DNA of 64,000 nucleotides from Siphonodentalium dalli (GCA_032622095.1 CP136063.1:29080987-29144986), one strand, 5' to 3'. Positions 10,839 through 21,735 are shown, counted from the first letter of the stretch. Notes: generated by a model not told the origin, from the sequence alone. Numbers and translations are program-made.

Positions 10839-11470
10839 GGTGACACTCCACAGTTTCGAATGATCAGTAGGGGTAAATTTCTTAGAACAGAGTACCAGTG
10901 TTTTCTGTCACCATGGGTGTGGTATGTTTATTGAGAGAAGGTTAGTTATGAATTTGTGGATTTTTAGAGGATGTCTTTGAGTTTTGAAAAATATTGTTTC
11001 AGGTGACCTTGACCCCACCAGTATGAAGTAGTAGCGATTTCTGCGAAACAGTGGCTCCAGACACCAGCGTGACTTTTTAGCACCTAAAATTTGTCATCTG
11101 CATGAAAAATATTTTTTAAAAACTTAGTGGTGAGAAGTTTGAAATTTTTTGATATTATTGTTAGGAAACGGTGTTCTTCCAGACAACATAGGCGGCTATA
11201 CCATAGATTTTCTGTCCCACGGGCCTGAAATCGCTTATTTTGGCCATTTTTGCATAAAAATTTCATTTTTCAGGCACACAATCAAGGGGCATAACTCTTG
11301 CTACCCCCATTAAAATGACAATTCTGTACCAAAATCTTTAAGTCTAGTATGTGCTCAACCCAGGTATATATACATTGTATATGTGTTGTGGGATAACATT
11401 TCAGTTATTTTTCATTGAATTGATGCCCCCCTTATTTTGCACCAATCCCTGCAGAAACTGGAGTGTCGCC
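10839..11470 (+). mobile_element. GGYGACACTCC element, copy C2 (intact)
   Basis: A 632-bp copy of C1 without the TTAA insertion. It starts GGTGACACTCCACAG and ends CTGGAGTGTCGCC, with a 2-bp loss in the right end. Small indels versus C1 include a missing short run near 11,213. Confidence 0.8.
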
Positions 11471-11919
11471 ATACGCAAGCATGTGTGGCTAGCTTAACGC
11501 GGAATCTGAGACGGATAGAACGCGGATAACGCTAGCGGTTGATCAGTCTCATAGCTATTATAATTTACCTTATTTACGCGCGTCGTCGGTCCATCGGGGA
11601 TCTCCAAGCTTTTTGGCTACCATGTTCAAAGATATAAATCACATGTATTTAGTTGTCCCATAGTGGATAATTGCTGTCTATACTTATTTAATATATACAA
11701 TCGCGATGTACAATGAGAATTATAAGGTACATATATACATCATTTTCTGTAATTAAATGGCACAAAACAGCTAAGTTCGATGTGTGTACCTGCCCGTAAA
11801 CAGCCTACTTTTCCATCAGTGTGTATTCGAAATTTAGAGTTGGCAATTTTGAATCGAATTTGACTTTCGAATCTAATCTCGAATCGAATATCGAATATTC
11901 GCAGGACCCTACAAGGATG

Positions 11920-12865
11920 TATGATGCAAAACTCAATAGCGGTGTAGATTGGATATTAATTGTAAACAACTCATAAACAAGAAAACCATAATCAGAAATG
12001 GTAACGCCATCAAGATTATATTATTACACATAAATATGGCTATGGCTTTATATTACTGCAGGTTTCTAATTCACCACACCAGAAGTCTCTAAATGCTGAT
12101 AAATCGGAGTCATTGTTTTCCCGCCATAAAATCTTCAACAGTGGTCCAGCCATTGTTGATCATAATAGTTACTAATGAGATCATAATAGTTACATACTGC
12201 AACTATCAATCCAACGAATATGATATGATTGATAGAACAAACCCCTATTATGATGATTGTGTCATTATTTGTTTAACAATACTTATCAATTGACATATTG
12301 GCACCCGTTTCCTTATTAAAATCAACATATTTCGATAATTTTAGGGGAACTCCGCGAATTCGTGGACCTCCGCAAATAGGGACCTACTGCAACTTGTCAA
12401 AACCGGAAAACCCAATTATCTATTTATAAAAACGTCCACGGACACACAGCGATCTAAAATTTTCCCACCAGTATACATCCGATGGGCGATAATAAATAAA
12501 TGTTGGAATTTATACCAATACTGGTACATTAATTATGGTACAATTTACCTTCACGGGCATAACATGCAGCTTTACAGCTGAACCTCATTAAATTACTTAC
12601 GCGTATACCATGTACGCTAGCTGAATCCCATTAAGTATGTTTAAGAACAGTTATAACACATGTTAGTATACATGTACGAAGATTCGACCTTGGCAAAAAT
12701 AAAATAAAAAAGAAATATACTAATACATTTATGAATGTAGAGTTGGGCTTCATGTTCATAACATATCATGCGTTGGCTATTCAACAAAAACATGTCCACA
12801 TTTTATTACACCGGATAAGTCGGTAATACGTAATAAGTCTTAATATGGGTTCGAAAATTAAGTGG
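11920..12865. other. No gene seen
   Basis: AT-rich non-coding sequence. The short open frame at 12,093-12,293 has no recognisable domain and is not supported. Confidence 0.5.
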
Positions 12866-13094
12866 GTTTACATTTGTGCGCCTTTAAACTCCGTAGTGGC
12901 GAAATCTCGGTTTACATTTGTGCGCCTTTAAACTCCGTAGTGGTGAAATCTCGGTTTACATTTGTGCGCCTTTAAACTCAGTAGTGGCGAAATCTCGGTT
13001 TACATTTGTGCGCCTTTAAACTCCGTAGTGGCGAAATCTCGGTTTACATTTGTGCGCCTTTAAACTCCGTAGTGGCGAAATCTCGGTTTACATT
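12866..13094. repeat. 44-bp minisatellite, five copies
   Basis: The unit GTTTACATTTGTGCGCCTTT followed by AAACTCCGTAGTGGCGAAAT and CTCG is repeated five times head to tail, with only single-base differences, and then breaks off in a sixth partial copy. There are no unique spacers, so it is not a CRISPR-like array. Confidence 0.95.
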
Positions 13095-13654
13095 AATGAA
13101 CGTTTAATACCGTAATCGGAATCAGAATCTCAATCTGGATTACGGCGAATTAACGATTGATTACAATATGTTTTAGATATGGGCATACTAGAATAAAATG
13201 AAATTCATCTCCGATTCCCTGTTCACATAATGAGCATTTCTTGTTGTATGTGTGTCCATGAACTTGTGGTTTCGGCCCCTTAACATTGTTATCGATACAG
13301 CATACTATCGATATAGTAAATAACGCGATAAGTCATAATGCCGTTGTTGGGCATATATTTCATTTTGAAACACTGGAGTGACCTTCGGTGTGTATATACA
13401 TGGAGATTTCAAATACATACAGTTGACATGTCCATATATTATCAAGCTAATGCTATATATAATTTAGTCACAAACTTTGATATCGCAAAGAGTTATAACG
13501 GAGTTATCCAGATATGACTGACCCTACTCTTTCTTGGTGAGTGGACCATCTAACCTTGTTTTTAAAAAAGTTGACACATGCACATATATACGATAAATGG
13601 GTTTTATTCGACACAAAATTTATTCCAGCAATATATTGAGGATATGAAATGAGT

Positions 13655-13770
13655 GTTTCTCTCATATGATATTTATGAAACAAGTCTAAGAATTTTCAGT
13701 TTTCTCGAGCCTCCGGCGAGAGAAAACTGAAAATTTGTGACGAGTTTCATAAATATCATATGAGAGAAAC
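13655..13770. repeat. Hairpin (inverted repeat, about 55-bp arms)
   Basis: GTTTCTCTCATATGATATTT on the left pairs with AAATATCATATGAGAGAAAC on the right. The inner arms continue through AATTTTCAGTTTTCTC to a loop near CGAGCCTCCGGCG. A few mismatches lie mid-arm. Confidence 0.85.
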
Positions 13771-14299
13771 ATGAATTACATATTCAATTTATCAGATGAC
13801 ACCTATAAATTGACATCGGCAGCAAAAGGTTAATGTGACGTCACTTCATTGCACCGGAAGCCCAATTACACCTGGTGAACTAGCAGAAATAATATGCACG
13901 CAAAGATATAGTGCGCTATTCTGTTCTGAGTTTGTGACATTATATCGTATATTTATTAGATAAATACAAATTACATTTTCTATTTATCGTATAACAATGT
14001 CCAAAACTATATATTTCAAGATTATAATTGCGAGAATTTCGGCATCGCGTTGATTGACGCGCACGAATTTGACCTGCATCTGGTCAGAGATGCGGCTCGG
14101 CTGCCATTCAGCCAATCAGAACACACTTTTTGTCAACAAACCAATCAAATTATCGGAAGGTGATATGAATTAGTAATTGATATGAAATTGATTTATGACA
14201 TAGATTCCAACGTAAATAATGATTGAGTCATATGATAAATGATATTTTGATACACAACATACTGAAATGGGTGCATTACATTAAATATGGCAATTCATG
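13771..14299. other. No gene seen
   Basis: Intergenic sequence between the hairpin and the next foldback. No feature could be supported. Confidence 0.45.
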
Positions 14300-14573
14300 G
14301 GACCATCTCCTTCAAACAGAATATATGCACACATGGATGAATTTGAGCCATTGATTGGTGCATAATACACCCATGTGCTCTATGGACGGTGCAGCAAACA
14401 ACATAATTATAATGAAAATTAATTTATGAGTGCAGTCCTAAATGAATTTTCAATATAATAACCACGTTGTTTGCTTCATAGAGCACACATGTGTATTTTG
14501 CACTAATCGATGGCTGAAATTCATTCATTTGTTACATATATTCCATTGAGTACAAAAGGAGACCAGATTTAGC
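14300..14573. mobile_element. Imperfect foldback element
   Basis: The left part (ending ATACACCCATGTGCTCTATG, then GCAAACAAC) pairs with the right part (GTTGTTTGC, then CATAGAGCACACATGTGTAT). Homology extends outwards past GAATTTGAGCC and GGCTGAAATTC. The arms are over 100 bp but diverged. No coding potential. Confidence 0.65.
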
Positions 14574-14832
14574 GTTTAATATCCCCCAAACTAACGCCCA
14601 AAAAAACACAGGTCGAACTTTAAAGAAGTACTTCTTCATCCCGCAGTTTCTGTTATCACCTTCCTGAGGTGGACCTTGTCATCCTATAATATCAACTCAT
14701 TTAAATTGAAATTGAAGGTAAATTTTATATCATTACGTTGTATCATTGTGTAGTAGGTTAGAACTAAACTACTCCACACCACTGTCATCAGTCCATGGTT
14801 CATCTGTCCCCTCATGTCTTCTACTGTCTCGC

Positions 14833-14898
14833 ATCTCTCTCTCTCTCTCCCTCTCTCTCTCTCTCTCTCCCTCCCTCCCTCTCTCTCTCTCTCTCTCC
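14833..14898. repeat. (CT)n microsatellite
   Basis: CT-rich tract with occasional CCCT interruptions. A low-complexity frame runs across it and is not a gene. Confidence 0.95.
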
Positions 14899-15231
14899 AT
14901 CCCTGCCTCTTTTATCCCTAAAACTATCTGTTTCACCCTCACCCTGTTTCCATCCCTAACTCAAACTTAGTCATATATCTCTATCACTATACATTATTTC
15001 TATCCTTTCCCTGTCTGATTGACACCCTCCCTCACTTGTTGGGCAAGGGATGTCACCAAAGAGGTGAGGACTTCGTATAAGCCTTCTGTCGGGCTTGTTG
15101 TCTGATCCTCATGCCCATACATCATCTCTTCTACTTCTATTTTGCATATTTGTATCTGTATATTATGTTACGTTGGATTTGGAAAAAAAATATTTTTAAA
15201 CTAACTAATTTTGTTTCTGTTGCATTCATAG

Positions 15232-15470
15232 GTGTGTCTGTTCAGCATGGGATATACGGTAGCCAGCTTTTCTATAGTGATGTCCTGATGCACCTGAGGA
15301 AATGGGAATATGTTGAGAGCATATTTGAAGGAGGAATACAACGAATGGAACAGACGTTTGTGCACCTCCTTTCGTGTTCAAAGGCAGATCGACATCGGTT
15401 AATAAACGGTTGGTGTTTATTTGTTATCAAAACCGTTTATCTAGAGTCATATCGCGTACCATTTTCAAAT
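15232..15470 (+). CDS. Possible internal or terminal exon, unknown product
   Basis: A pyrimidine-rich stretch ending ATTCATAG (15,223-15,230) looks like a 3' splice site. After it, an open frame reads through QHGIYGSQLFYSDVLMHLRK and IFEGGIQRMEQTF to a stop at 15,474. The composition is more protein-like than the surrounding frames, but no domain is recognised. No matching donor or neighbouring exon could be assigned. It may be a solitary exon relic or a chance frame. Confidence 0.25.
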
Positions 15471-15479
15471 CATTGAATC

Positions 15480-16704
15480 GGAAGCAGATCAGGACCATCA
15501 GATTTGGGGAGATGTACGTGCTAATTATTAGAATTTACCTGGCAGAATTTAATTTCTAGGAGTGTATTTTATTCTCAAAATGATCTAGTACTTGAAAAAC
15601 AATTTCTCTAAACAATATATAGCAAATGAAAGTAAAATTATCTAACAATATTCATTTTGAATAATGTCAAATGCCAGTTGTGATTAATAGTTTTTCTCGT
15701 TTCGCAGTATAGAGAAAAACATTTGTCTTGGCGACAACGGTTAACATAATTAAATAGCGTGGGAAATGGTGGGTTTCCGTGATTGGGTGTAATTATGTTG
15801 TTTATGAACACGTGATGAGGTAACAGCCAATGGGGCTTAGCAGTAACAAAGCGGGTCACTTGTTCAGGAATCAGATTCACTTCTAGCATGACGTTTGTCT
15901 CGTCAACTTTCTAACAAAAATTTTGTTTGAATTTTTTGTCGAATATAAGCTGAAATATGTTAACAAAATCAAATACTCAATTCGTCAAGATTCGACAACC
16001 GTCAAACATGTCAGAGCGTCATTTGGACGCACAGTACAATATATAATAGTAATGCGGGGTAATGTTGCACGGTATAAGACGTTTTGTCAAAATCGAAAGT
16101 GGCATTTAGAAAAATCTATAGAATATAAGGTCAAAAGCGCATACCGGTAGAAAGTTCTCATGCCAAATTCAGAGGTTTATTACAGAATTATATATTGCGA
16201 GGATTTCATTGATATGCATTTAAAATGTGATTAAACGTGTATTCATGTCATGTTGGCCCCAAGCTTTTGTTTCACAAGGATTATTCAAGATAGCAGGTGC
16301 TATATATATTCATGGAAAGACAGGTTTCCACACGGAAGTGAATTGAATCAAATTGTCATACCGTATTTGTATTCCCGAATAGTCCAATAAGAAATTATAA
16401 CTAATCTAATCTCAGAACCTGAATTCATTTGTCTGCATGTTCAAGACGATGTCATTTACAATTTTTTCAAGATTCAATACCGGGTATAATGGAAAGAAAA
16501 TTAATTTATTGTTTGTCAAAGATTGAGGTCCATATACACATGAATATATGGAGATGAGGACCAGCATTTCACCCTGCAGACGGGCTTCACAAAGGCTCTG
16601 GTTACAGATTTCCGCCATAAAAAAAATTTAGAATCAGAATTAATGGCAGTTTTTCCTCCCGGTGGGGGCGCCGTCGTTACTGGGGACGTACATATTGGTT
16701 CAAC
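15480..16704. other. No gene seen
   Basis: AT-rich sequence with short frames only (15,638-15,889 minus, 15,923-16,150 plus, 16,412-16,618 minus), none with a recognisable motif. The 8-bp target duplication of the next element starts at 16,697. Confidence 0.45.
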
Positions 16705-16882
16705 GGTATCCAGCTAACTGGGACCTTGGCTAACTGGGACATTGGCTAACTGGGACCCTCAAGTCTGGCTAACTGGGACCTTGGCTAACTGGGACCTTTT
16801 GGCTAACTGGGACCTTGGCTGACTGGGACCTTTAGATGTATTATTAATAATTTCATTAAAATAAATTTTTATTAATTATTAA

Positions 16883-17925
16883 AGATGGATTATCTCTTTA
16901 AATAACAAATTTTAAATAGTTGCGTGGTTATACAATAATAGATATGAACTGAAGAACCCTGTCCGGAAATGCTTCTATCAATTAAAGGTGGATTATCTTT
17001 TTGTAAACATGTATTATATAGTTACCGGGGTATAAAATATTAGATCTGAATCGAAGACTCCTGTCCGGAAATGCTTCTATCGATTAATATTAATTTTATT
17101 TCGAATATTTTCTGGTCTAAAAAGGTGTGTTTGTTCAGCTAACGAACAATGTTGGTTACTGTTAACAGAGACCAGAAATTATATTGTGCAATTTTGTCAC
17201 AAATAAACGTCAATTATACTCATTATCGCTTATATCTGTGGAACAAAACAGTACAAACAACCAATCTGTGACATTTGACATTCGTTGCGTAGCCGTAGGA
17301 ACAGCCCAGTGCTCTATATCGCAATACGGTCTCATCCGAATGGTCGGTTCTAAAAATAGGAACATAAATGGGCCCGATTTAATATTCGGAATAAAATCAA
17401 TATTAATTGATAGAAGCTTTTCCGGACATAGGTCTTCAGTTCATATCTATTATTTTATACCCACGCAACTATTTAAAATTTGTTATTTAAAGAGATAATC
17501 CATCTTTAATATTGATTTTATTTTGAATATTAAATCGGGACCGTTCATGTTACTATTTTTATAACAGACCATTCGGATGATACCATATTGCGATATAGAG
17601 CATTGGGTTGTTCCTACGGCTACGCAACGAATGTCAAATGTCACAGATTGGTTGTTTGAATTGTTTTGTTCCACAGATATAAGCGCTAATAAGTATAATT
17701 AACGTTTATTTGTGACCGTTGTTAAATAAAATTTCTGGTCTCTGTTAACAGTAACCACTATTGTTCGTTAGCTAAACAAACACACCTTTTTAGACCAGAA
17801 AATATTCGAAATAAAATTAATATTAATCGATATAAGCATTTCCGGACAGGAGTCTTCGATTCAAATCTAATATTTTATACCCCGGTAACTATATAATACA
17901 TGTTTACAAAGAGATAATCCACCTT
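16883..17925 (-). mobile_element. Family B composite 1, outer element (B2)
   Basis: An inverted family B element starts AGATGGATTATC at 16,883 and ends CCACCT at about 17,924. It is split after ...TATCAA at its internal TTAA by a complete second B copy (16,986-17,505). TTAA stands on both sides of the inner copy. TTAA also flanks the outer one. The same nesting, at the same internal site, is seen at 20,653-21,687. Confidence 0.85.
16986..17505 (+). mobile_element. Family B MITE, inner copy B3
   Basis: A 520-bp complete copy with TTAA at 16,982-16,985 and 17,506-17,509. As far as can be read it is identical to copy B6 at 44,750-45,269, including diagnostic variants such as ATCTTTTTGTAAAC, AATGTTGGTTACTG and AACAGTACAAAC. 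This implies very recent movement of this subfamily. Confidence 0.9.
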
Positions 17926-18046
17926 TTAAAACAGTAACATTAAACAAAACAATAAAAACACTATACAAGATTGATCTGTGGGTATTGCAGTTCTGTGTAG
18001 CACAATGTAGGCTGTAGCACTGTATCTGCATGTATATATGCTGTAT

Positions 18047-18373
18047 TCACTCTGTTTCACGCATGTCTGGCTCTGGAATTGGTGAGAACAACTGGGCACA
18101 TTCTCTGAGCAGCTGACTGGTTGAGACCTCTTTGGTGTCATATTGGTCCCATAGATTGAAGATTTTGCCCTGCATTACATTTGTGTGATTCCTCTGGCGA
18201 CGTGACAGCTTCCCTTCGCTCACCATCTTGATTGATGTCGGTATCTCCCTGGCTTCTTGGTACAACAGAGTCAGGAGGAGATATATTGGCAAGTTCCCCT
18301 TCATGGCTCTCTGATTCAGTCTGTTATATATGCCATCCTTCAACTTCGTTGTACGATCTGATGCTTCATCCGA
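18047..18373 (-). CDS. Open frame inside minisatellite-ended element, unknown
   Basis: The minus strand is open for about 108 codons and ends at 18,047. It includes the stretches GIYNRLNQRAMKGNLPIYLL and FNLWDQYDTKEVSTSQLL, with a composition typical of a soluble, helix-rich protein. No domain is recognised. A stop lies just upstream, and the transition could be an exon border rather than a true start; the usual M of the frame would be a TTG. It may be a relic of the protein of the enclosing element, or a captured host exon. It shows no similarity to the XPG/CXC protein at 32,777. Confidence 0.3.
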   Translation of the reverse strand, partial: SDEASDRTTKLKDGIYNRLNQRAMKGNLPIYLLLTLLYQEAREIPTSIKMVSEGKLSRRQRNHTNVMQGKIFNLWDQYDTKEVSTSQLLRECAQLFSPIPEPDMRETE

Positions 18374-18662
18374 AGACTGACACTACCTCAACTGACCATA
18401 CGGGGCTCTTTATCCATGTATTCTCTATTATTATTATTATTGTTTATTTCAGGCGAGGTATGTCCATATAAAACAAACAATATAACAATGAATTTAACGT
18501 TCTATTCTACTAATATATGTAATAAATATAACCAAGGTCCCAGTTAGCCAAATGTCCCAGTTAGCCAAGGTCCCAGTTGGTCATGGTCCCAGTTAGCCAA
18601 GGTCCCAGTTAGCCAAAGGTCCCAGTTAGCCAAGGTCCCAGTTAGCTGGCATTCGGTTCAAC

Positions 18663-19345
18663 TTGGTCAGGCCTACCATTGAGCGATAAGAGCAATACAC
18701 GGGGACAGTTGCTCGTCGTGGCGAGTTTCCAAACATAATTGGGTGTTAAATATCCAGCCCAGTTTCTTTCGGGTTTGCAGTTCCATTGCTGTTAAAGGTA
18801 CTCAATCCGATTCAACTGTCCTCATATCACTAAATGCCAACAACAACAACAAAAATTTATATGCTGCTTCAGTTATCAGAATCGATTAATTGCCCTAAAA
18901 TAACGGTCAACTGTAATATAAAATTGCCCAAAACCTGTTAAAAGCTATTTTGTCAGATAAGTTCTTCTCATCGACAGTTTACTGGTATCACTCCTAGATT
19001 TGATGGGTGGGTTCCTCAACTCGAATCAAATATTTTTTATGCCCCCCCCCCCCCCCAGGCCTTTAAAGTACCCCAAATTTAAGGCGTTTAACGATGTCCC
19101 AAAATTAAAAAAAAATTGAAATAGTTTTTTTGTAGTTTTTTTATACAAATACACACTCTAAAATTGGATATATATCATATGTCATATCTATTTAAAAGGG
19201 CAGGATTTATTTAAAGTGATGAACTTTTTTCAGAAATGTAATAAAACTTCAATTAAACTAGTACATGATGGAAATATATCTCATTATATGCTAGAAGCCA
19301 AGATATTGCATTTCACGGGTTTAGATTAAAAACAATTCTCACGAC
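18663..19345. other. No gene seen; poly-C tract
   Basis: It contains a fragment starting AAAGGTACTCAATCCGAT (18,796), which is also found near 59,225 and 60,840, and a run of C at 19,041-19,056. No coding region. Confidence 0.5.
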
Positions 19346-19759
19346 ATGACGAACCATGGTCGGCACACCGTGTCCGATATCCCCAAATTAGACCAATATA
19401 AAGGCCTGCCCCCCCCCCCCCCCCCGAAGCCAAGGAAAGGAAATAATAAATTGCTACCGTTAACTTTGATTGGATTGATAGGCAACTACTTGTTGTTTGG
19501 AGAGTTCATTATTTGGGATATTATGTGTAAGTTATTATTTCAGTGCATATACTTTATGTATTTCGGTATGTGGAATGTGTGCTTTCTTATTCCAGAAAGA
19601 AAACGTAAGCGGTCTTATACTGCGGTTGTTTATGTCAACCACGCCAAGTGTGCGGAGAATGGCATTCAGCTGTTCAAGAACAGACAGAATCATACAATCC
19701 TATGCTCGTCCACCATCACAAAGGATTTACTTTCCAGCCTGGAACGGGTTGCAAGATGA
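19346..19759 (+). CDS. Possible last exon, weak Tpt1/KptA-like tail
   Basis: The most protein-like part begins after a good 3' splice signal (TTCTTATTCCAG, ending 19,594). It reads RSYTAVVYVNHAKCAENGIQ, then LFKNRQNHTIL. This loosely resembles the C-terminal part of RNA 2'-phosphotransferases (Tpt1/KptA family: VYV...A...GI.FF.S.N.VIL), which remove a 2'-phosphate left by tRNA ligation. After this the pattern is lost, as if by a frameshift, and the frame stops at 19,757. The upstream half of the open frame (a poly-proline tract and hydrophobic residues) is probably intron. The resemblance is weak and rests on a short stretch. It may be a retained exon of a decayed gene. Confidence 0.25.
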   Translation: MTNHGRHTVSDIPKLDQYKGLPPPPPPKPRKGNNKLLPLTLIGLIGNYLLFGEFIIWDIMCKLLFQCIYFMYFGMWNVCFLIPERKRKRSYTAVVYVNHAKCAENGIQLFKNRQNHTILCSSTITKDLLSSLERVAR

Positions 19760-20652
19760 AAAAAAAAATTAATTACTATATAGCTGTTGTTATTTTATGT
19801 TTATGTTATTTATGTTTTCGTAAATTAGATTAATTAAATATATAAATATGACTGCATTGAATTATTTTGTTGTTTACGTGTTCGTGCTTCAATCTCCAAA
19901 TGTGGTTGTTAATTTTACCACTGCTGTGAGTGCTGTTCCATCGTTGAAACAAGTTGTTTTAATTTTGATTGTGGTCAATAAAATGCTACAATGTTGTCGA
20001 AAATATATTAATCTAACATTCTGTGCAGAAATGTTGTCATGGGAGGGCGAAATATGAATGCATTTGTTTACATATTCGTTCTGCATTTTACCGCGTCTGT
20101 CCCATCGATGAAGCAAGTTATGGCTGCTGTGCGTTTTACCATGCACTTCTTTGAATAAAATGCTACATACGCACTCAACATTTATGACCATGCAATAACT
20201 CTCTGTAGAACTATTCACCTCATGATCACGCATTCACTCCCTGGTTGCCATTTTAGCATATGCCATATGTTATATTGATTGTTATGCAAATGGTCGAGAA
20301 TAGCCACATAATATGGTTTCACTCAGTTCCGTTTAGGCATTCTGTCTAGTTCCGTTTAGATATATGGCCAGAGTCCCAAAAAATATTTTTGGCAAAATTC
20401 CAGTACATCATTCAAAATGAATTTGTCATGCCTCAGAAGGTAGATAAAATGAACAACGACAATAAAACATAGTAGTCGGTGGATTAAGTAACATGATTAA
20501 TAACCAAGTGAGTTACAATTTGCTAACTCTTAGCCACAGAGAAAACTGCTCAGGATATATGTAAACAATTTTTTTTTTTACCAAATGTGGTTGCTATTTG
20601 TGAAGCCATCTTGAGCAATGTTGTCTAAAACACATTAGTGTGACTCATTTAA
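19760..20652. other. No gene seen
   Basis: AT-rich sequence. Frames on both strands at 19,848-20,233 overlap each other and have no recognisable motif. Confidence 0.45.
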
Positions 20653-21687
20653 AGATGGATTATCTCTTTAAATAACAAATTTTAAATAGTTGCGTGGGTA
20701 TAAAATAAACTGAAGACCTATGTCCGGAAAAGCTTCTATCAATTAAAGGTGGATTATCTCTTTGTAAGCATATATTATATAGTTGCCGCGGTATAAAATA
20801 TTAGATTTGAATCGAAGACTCCTGCCCGGAAATGCTTCTATCGATTAATAGGATTTTATTTCGAATATTTTCTGGTCTAAAAAAGTGTATTTGTTCAGCT
20901 AACGAACAATAGTGGTTACTGTTAGCAGAGACCAGATATTTTATTGTACAATTTTGTCACAAATAAAAGTTAATTATACTCATTATCGCGTATATCTGTG
21001 GAACAAAACAATACAAACAATCAATCTGGGACATTTGACTTTCGGTGCGTAGCCATAGGAACATCCCAGTGCTCTATATCGCAATATGGTATCATCCGAA
21101 TGGTCTGTTCTAAAAATAGTAACATGAACGGTCCCGATTTAATATTCGAAATAAAATCAATATTAATTGATAGAAGGGCTTCTCCGGACAGGGGTCTTCA
21201 GTTCATATCTATTATTTTATACCCACGCAACTATTTGAAATTTGTTATTTAAAGAGATAATCCATCTTTAATATTGATTTTATTTCGAATATTAATCGGG
21301 ACCGTTTATGTGTCTATTTTTAGAACAGACCATTCGGATGATACCATGTTGCGATGTAGAGCACTGGGCTGTTCCTATGGCTACGCACCGAAAGTCAAAT
21401 GTCCCAGATTGATTGTTTGTATTGTTTTGTTCCACAGATATAAGCGATAATGAGTATAATTAACGTTTATTTGTGATAAAATTGTTAAATAAAATTTCTG
21501 GTATCTGTTAACAGTAACCACTATTGTTCGTTAGCTGAACACACCTTTTTAGACCAGAAAATATTCGAAATAAAATTAATAATAATCGATAGAAGCATTT
21601 CCGAACAGGAGTCTTCGATTCAAATCTAATATTTTATACCCCAGTATTAAACTATATAATACATGTTTACAAAGAGATAATCCACTT
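20653..21687 (-). mobile_element. Family B composite 2, outer element
   Basis: An inverted B element with TTAA at 20,649-20,652 and 21,688-21,691. It is split at its internal ...TATCAATTAATATTGATT site by a complete B copy (20,747-21,267). The insertion site and the relative orientation are the same as in composite 1, but the outside flanks are unrelated. The outer left arm has a small deletion (ATAAACTGAAGACC instead of ATAATAGATATGAACTGAAG). Confidence 0.85.
20747..21267 (+). mobile_element. Family B MITE, inner copy of composite 2
   Basis: A 521-bp complete element with TTAA on both sides. It is clearly diverged from the inner copy of composite 1 (for example GTTGCCGCGGTATAAAATA, GACTTTCGGTGCGTAGCC), so the two composites are not a recent copy of one another. 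Confidence 0.9.
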
Positions 21688-21735
21688 TTAAGACATACCA
21701 GAAACGAGAGGTCGATCACGATCGACAGATGTTTA

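Larger units (their letters stand above)
8388..11495. repeat. Inverted 23-bp pair enclosing nested elements
   Basis: GCTAGCCACACAAGCTTGCG at 8,390 reappears inverted near 11,473-11,496 (CATACGCAAGCATGTGTGGC). These could be the ends of a further element inserted in the hAT-like host, enclosing both GGYGACACTCC copies. The evidence is one short match only. Confidence 0.4.
7521..11911. mobile_element. hAT-like element, non-autonomous, host to nested insertions
   Basis: The ends are TAGGGTCCTG (left) and CAGGACCCTA (right). They are flanked by a perfect 8-bp direct repeat CAAGGATG (7,513-7,520 and 11,912-11,919). The terminal inverted homology continues into TCGAATATCGATTCGA-type sequence. An 8-bp target duplication and TAGGG/CAGGG-type ends are the signature of the hAT superfamily. 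The element is 4.39 kb, but no hAT transposase frame is visible. Much of its length is later insertions: a long hairpin (7,911-8,134), two GGYGACACTCC elements (8,709 and 10,839) and a TTAA element (9,222). Confidence 0.8.
16705..18654. mobile_element. Element with inverted 16-bp minisatellite ends and 8-bp target duplication
   Basis: The left end is a tandem array of GGCTAACTGGGACCTT-type units (16,711-16,832). The right end is the same array inverted (18,533-18,646, units such as AAGGTCCCAGTTAGCC). Both outermost units are AGCTAACTGG/CCAGTTAGCT. Just outside, the perfect 8-bp repeat GGTTCAAC occurs at 16,697-16,704 and 18,655-18,662. Minisatellite-bearing inverted ends are known from foldback-type and Galileo-like transposons, so this architecture is likely mobile. 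The interior holds a nested family B composite and one minus-strand open frame (18,047-18,373). Confidence 0.65.

Noticed and set aside
12866-13094. CRISPR-like array
   Set aside because: The units are head to tail with no unique spacers, and the genome is animal. It is a minisatellite.
14746-14970. Serine/leucine-rich ORF
   Set aside because: It is a translation of the (CT)n microsatellite.
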